From Streptomyces lanatus (GTDB taxonomy: Bacteria; Actinomycetota; Actinomycetes; Streptomycetales; Streptomycetaceae), in the NCBI RefSeq assembly GCF_014655715.1, contig NZ_BNBM01000001.1, positions 186,001-250,000 of the forward strand: a stretch of 64,000 nt of DNA. The letters run 5' to 3'. A model generated the notes under the pieces. That model was not told the DNA's origin. It worked only from the letters and a program-made list of their open reading frames with translations, and did not search any database. A program made the position numbers and the translations under genes. This document shows positions 63,172 to 64,000 of the stretch, in pieces; the first letter of the stretch is position 1; each line of letters begins with the position of its first letter.

Positions 63172-64000
63172 ATGAGCGACCCCTCCGGCATACATCGCAG
63201 ACGCCGCTCCCCACGGCGTGCGCTGCTCGCCGTGCTCGGCACGCTCGGTCTGATGGCCGCCGTCGCCGCCCCGTCCGCGAACGCCTCCGCGCCGCCGCCC
63301 CCGTCCGGCTGGACCCAGGTCTTCCTGGACGACTTCAACGGCGCCGCGAACACCGGCGTGAACACCTCCAACTGGCAGTACGACATCGGCACCTCGTATC
63401 CCGGCGGCCCCGCCAACTGGGGCACCGGCGAGGTCGAGACGATGACGAACAGCACCGACAACGTCTCGCTCGACGGCAACGGCAACCTCCGCATCACCCC
63501 GTTGCGGGACTCCGCCGGCCGCTGGACCTCGGGCCGGATCGAGACCGTGCGCACCGACTTCCAGCCCCCGGCGGGCGGCAAGCTGCGCATCGAGGGCCGT
63601 ATCCAGATGCCCAACGTCACCGGCACCGCCGCCGAGGGCTACTGGCCGGCCTTCTGGACGCTGGGCGCGCCCTATCGCGGCAACTACCAGAACTGGCCGA
63701 GCGTCGGCGAGCTGGACATCATGGAGAACGTCCAGGGCATGAACCGGGTGTGGGCCACGATGCACTGCGGCACCAACCCGGGCGGCCCGTGCAACGAGAC
63801 CACCGGACTAGGCAATTACACGGCGTGCCCGGGCTCGACATGCCAGTCGGGCTTCCACACCTACACGATGGAGTGGGACCGCTCGGTGAGCCCCGAGACG
63901 ATCCGCTTCTACGTCGACGGCACCCAGTTCCACTCGGTCAACGCGGGCCAGATGGACGCGGCGACCTGGTCCAACGCCACCAACCACGGCTTCTTCATCA
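63172..64000 (+). CDS. Secreted GH16 endo-beta-glucanase (partial)
   Basis: Exported laminarinase-type enzyme; 276 residues are visible and the right edge cuts the gene. The Arg-rich signal peptide (HRRRRSPRRALLAVLG) ends near ANASA (about residue 40). The GH16 fold has its catalytic motif at SVGELDIMENV with Glu180 (nucleophile), Asp182 and Glu185 (acid/base), and conserved WPAFWTLG just before. Cysteines in HCGTNPGGPCNE and ACPGSTCQSG may pair. The start is ATG at 63172, with GAGAGG upstream. Specificity is probably beta-1,3(-1,4)-glucan. The C-terminus (often a carbohydrate-binding module) is not seen. Confidence 0.92.
   Translation, partial: MSDPSGIHRRRRSPRRALLAVLGTLGLMAAVAAPSANASAPPPPSGWTQVFLDDFNGAANTGVNTSNWQYDIGTSYPGGPANWGTGEVETMTNSTDNVSLDGNGNLRITPLRDSAGRWTSGRIETVRTDFQPPAGGKLRIEGRIQMPNVTGTAAEGYWPAFWTLGAPYRGNYQNWPSVGELDIMENVQGMNRVWATMHCGTNPGGPCNETTGLGNYTACPGSTCQSGFHTYTMEWDRSVSPETIRFYVDGTQFHSVNAGQMDAATWSNATNHGFFI

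Overview
The window reads as chromosomal DNA of a Streptomyces or close relative. Evidence: very high GC with strong third-position bias, many GTG starts, 4-bp start/stop overlaps, twin-arginine and lipobox secretion signals, DasR-like and LacI-type operator palindromes, a single noticed TTA codon, and copies of an intergenic repeat I recognise from Streptomyces genomes. I see no rRNA, tRNA, CRISPR array, insertion sequence or prophage. Both ends cut genes: a cysteine-desulfurase-like gene on the left and a GH16 glucanase on the right. Functions are assigned from motifs and remembered family features; no database search was run.

Layout. (1) 1-2703: MerR regulator with a cysteine-desulfurase-like enzyme, divergent from an Old Yellow Enzyme reductase. 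(2) 2808-9260: VanA/VanB-type aromatic O-demethylase with a 55-aa cysteine-containing protein between them, a PcaR-like IclR regulator, and a complete NitT/TauT-type ABC importer. (3) 9229-17363 (minus): LacI regulator, sugar ABC importer, GH13 alpha-glucosidase and a secreted GH87-like alpha-1,3-glucanase, i.e. an alpha-glucan utilisation operon. (4) 17456-19074: alpha/beta hydrolase and MerR regulator. (5) 19096-27337: GntR regulator and a hydroxyproline catabolic cluster, with a membrane protein and a two-component system between. The three promoters of this set share a 12-bp operator. (6) 27461-32967: MmyB-like protein, XRE regulator plus HExxH protein, phosphopantetheinyl transferase with metallophosphoesterase, orphan ATP-grasp enzyme. 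(7) 33163-34848: GH18 chitinase with paired DasR-like operators.

(8) 35037-53185 is a large glycan-utilisation region. Minus strand: DeoR regulator, GH4 glycosidase, GH38 alpha-mannosidase, GH29 alpha-L-fucosidase. Plus strand: sugar kinase, sugar ABC importer, GH2 beta-galactosidase, then two Tat-exported phosphoesterases and a secreted protein of unknown function. (9) 53190-58384 (minus, with divergent regulators): MaoC hydratase, acyl-CoA ligase, amidohydrolase and SDR dehydrogenase, a CoA-dependent acid degradation set, with MarR and IclR regulators. (10) 58578-62672: histidine kinase, response regulator and MMPL exporter. (11) A DUF1905 protein and the start of a secreted GH16 beta-glucanase behind a LacI-type palindrome.

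Most of the window is catabolic and saprophytic. Secreted hydrolases cut alpha-1,3-glucan, chitin, beta-glucan and possibly phosphorylated glycans, ABC importers take up oligomers, and cytoplasmic glycosidases finish degradation, each block under its own regulator. The most testable observations are the shared GntR operator, the GH87 enzyme in a maltose-type operon, the combined fucose/mannose/galactose/phosphoester region, and a repeat-derived in-frame insertion in the alpha-mannosidase.
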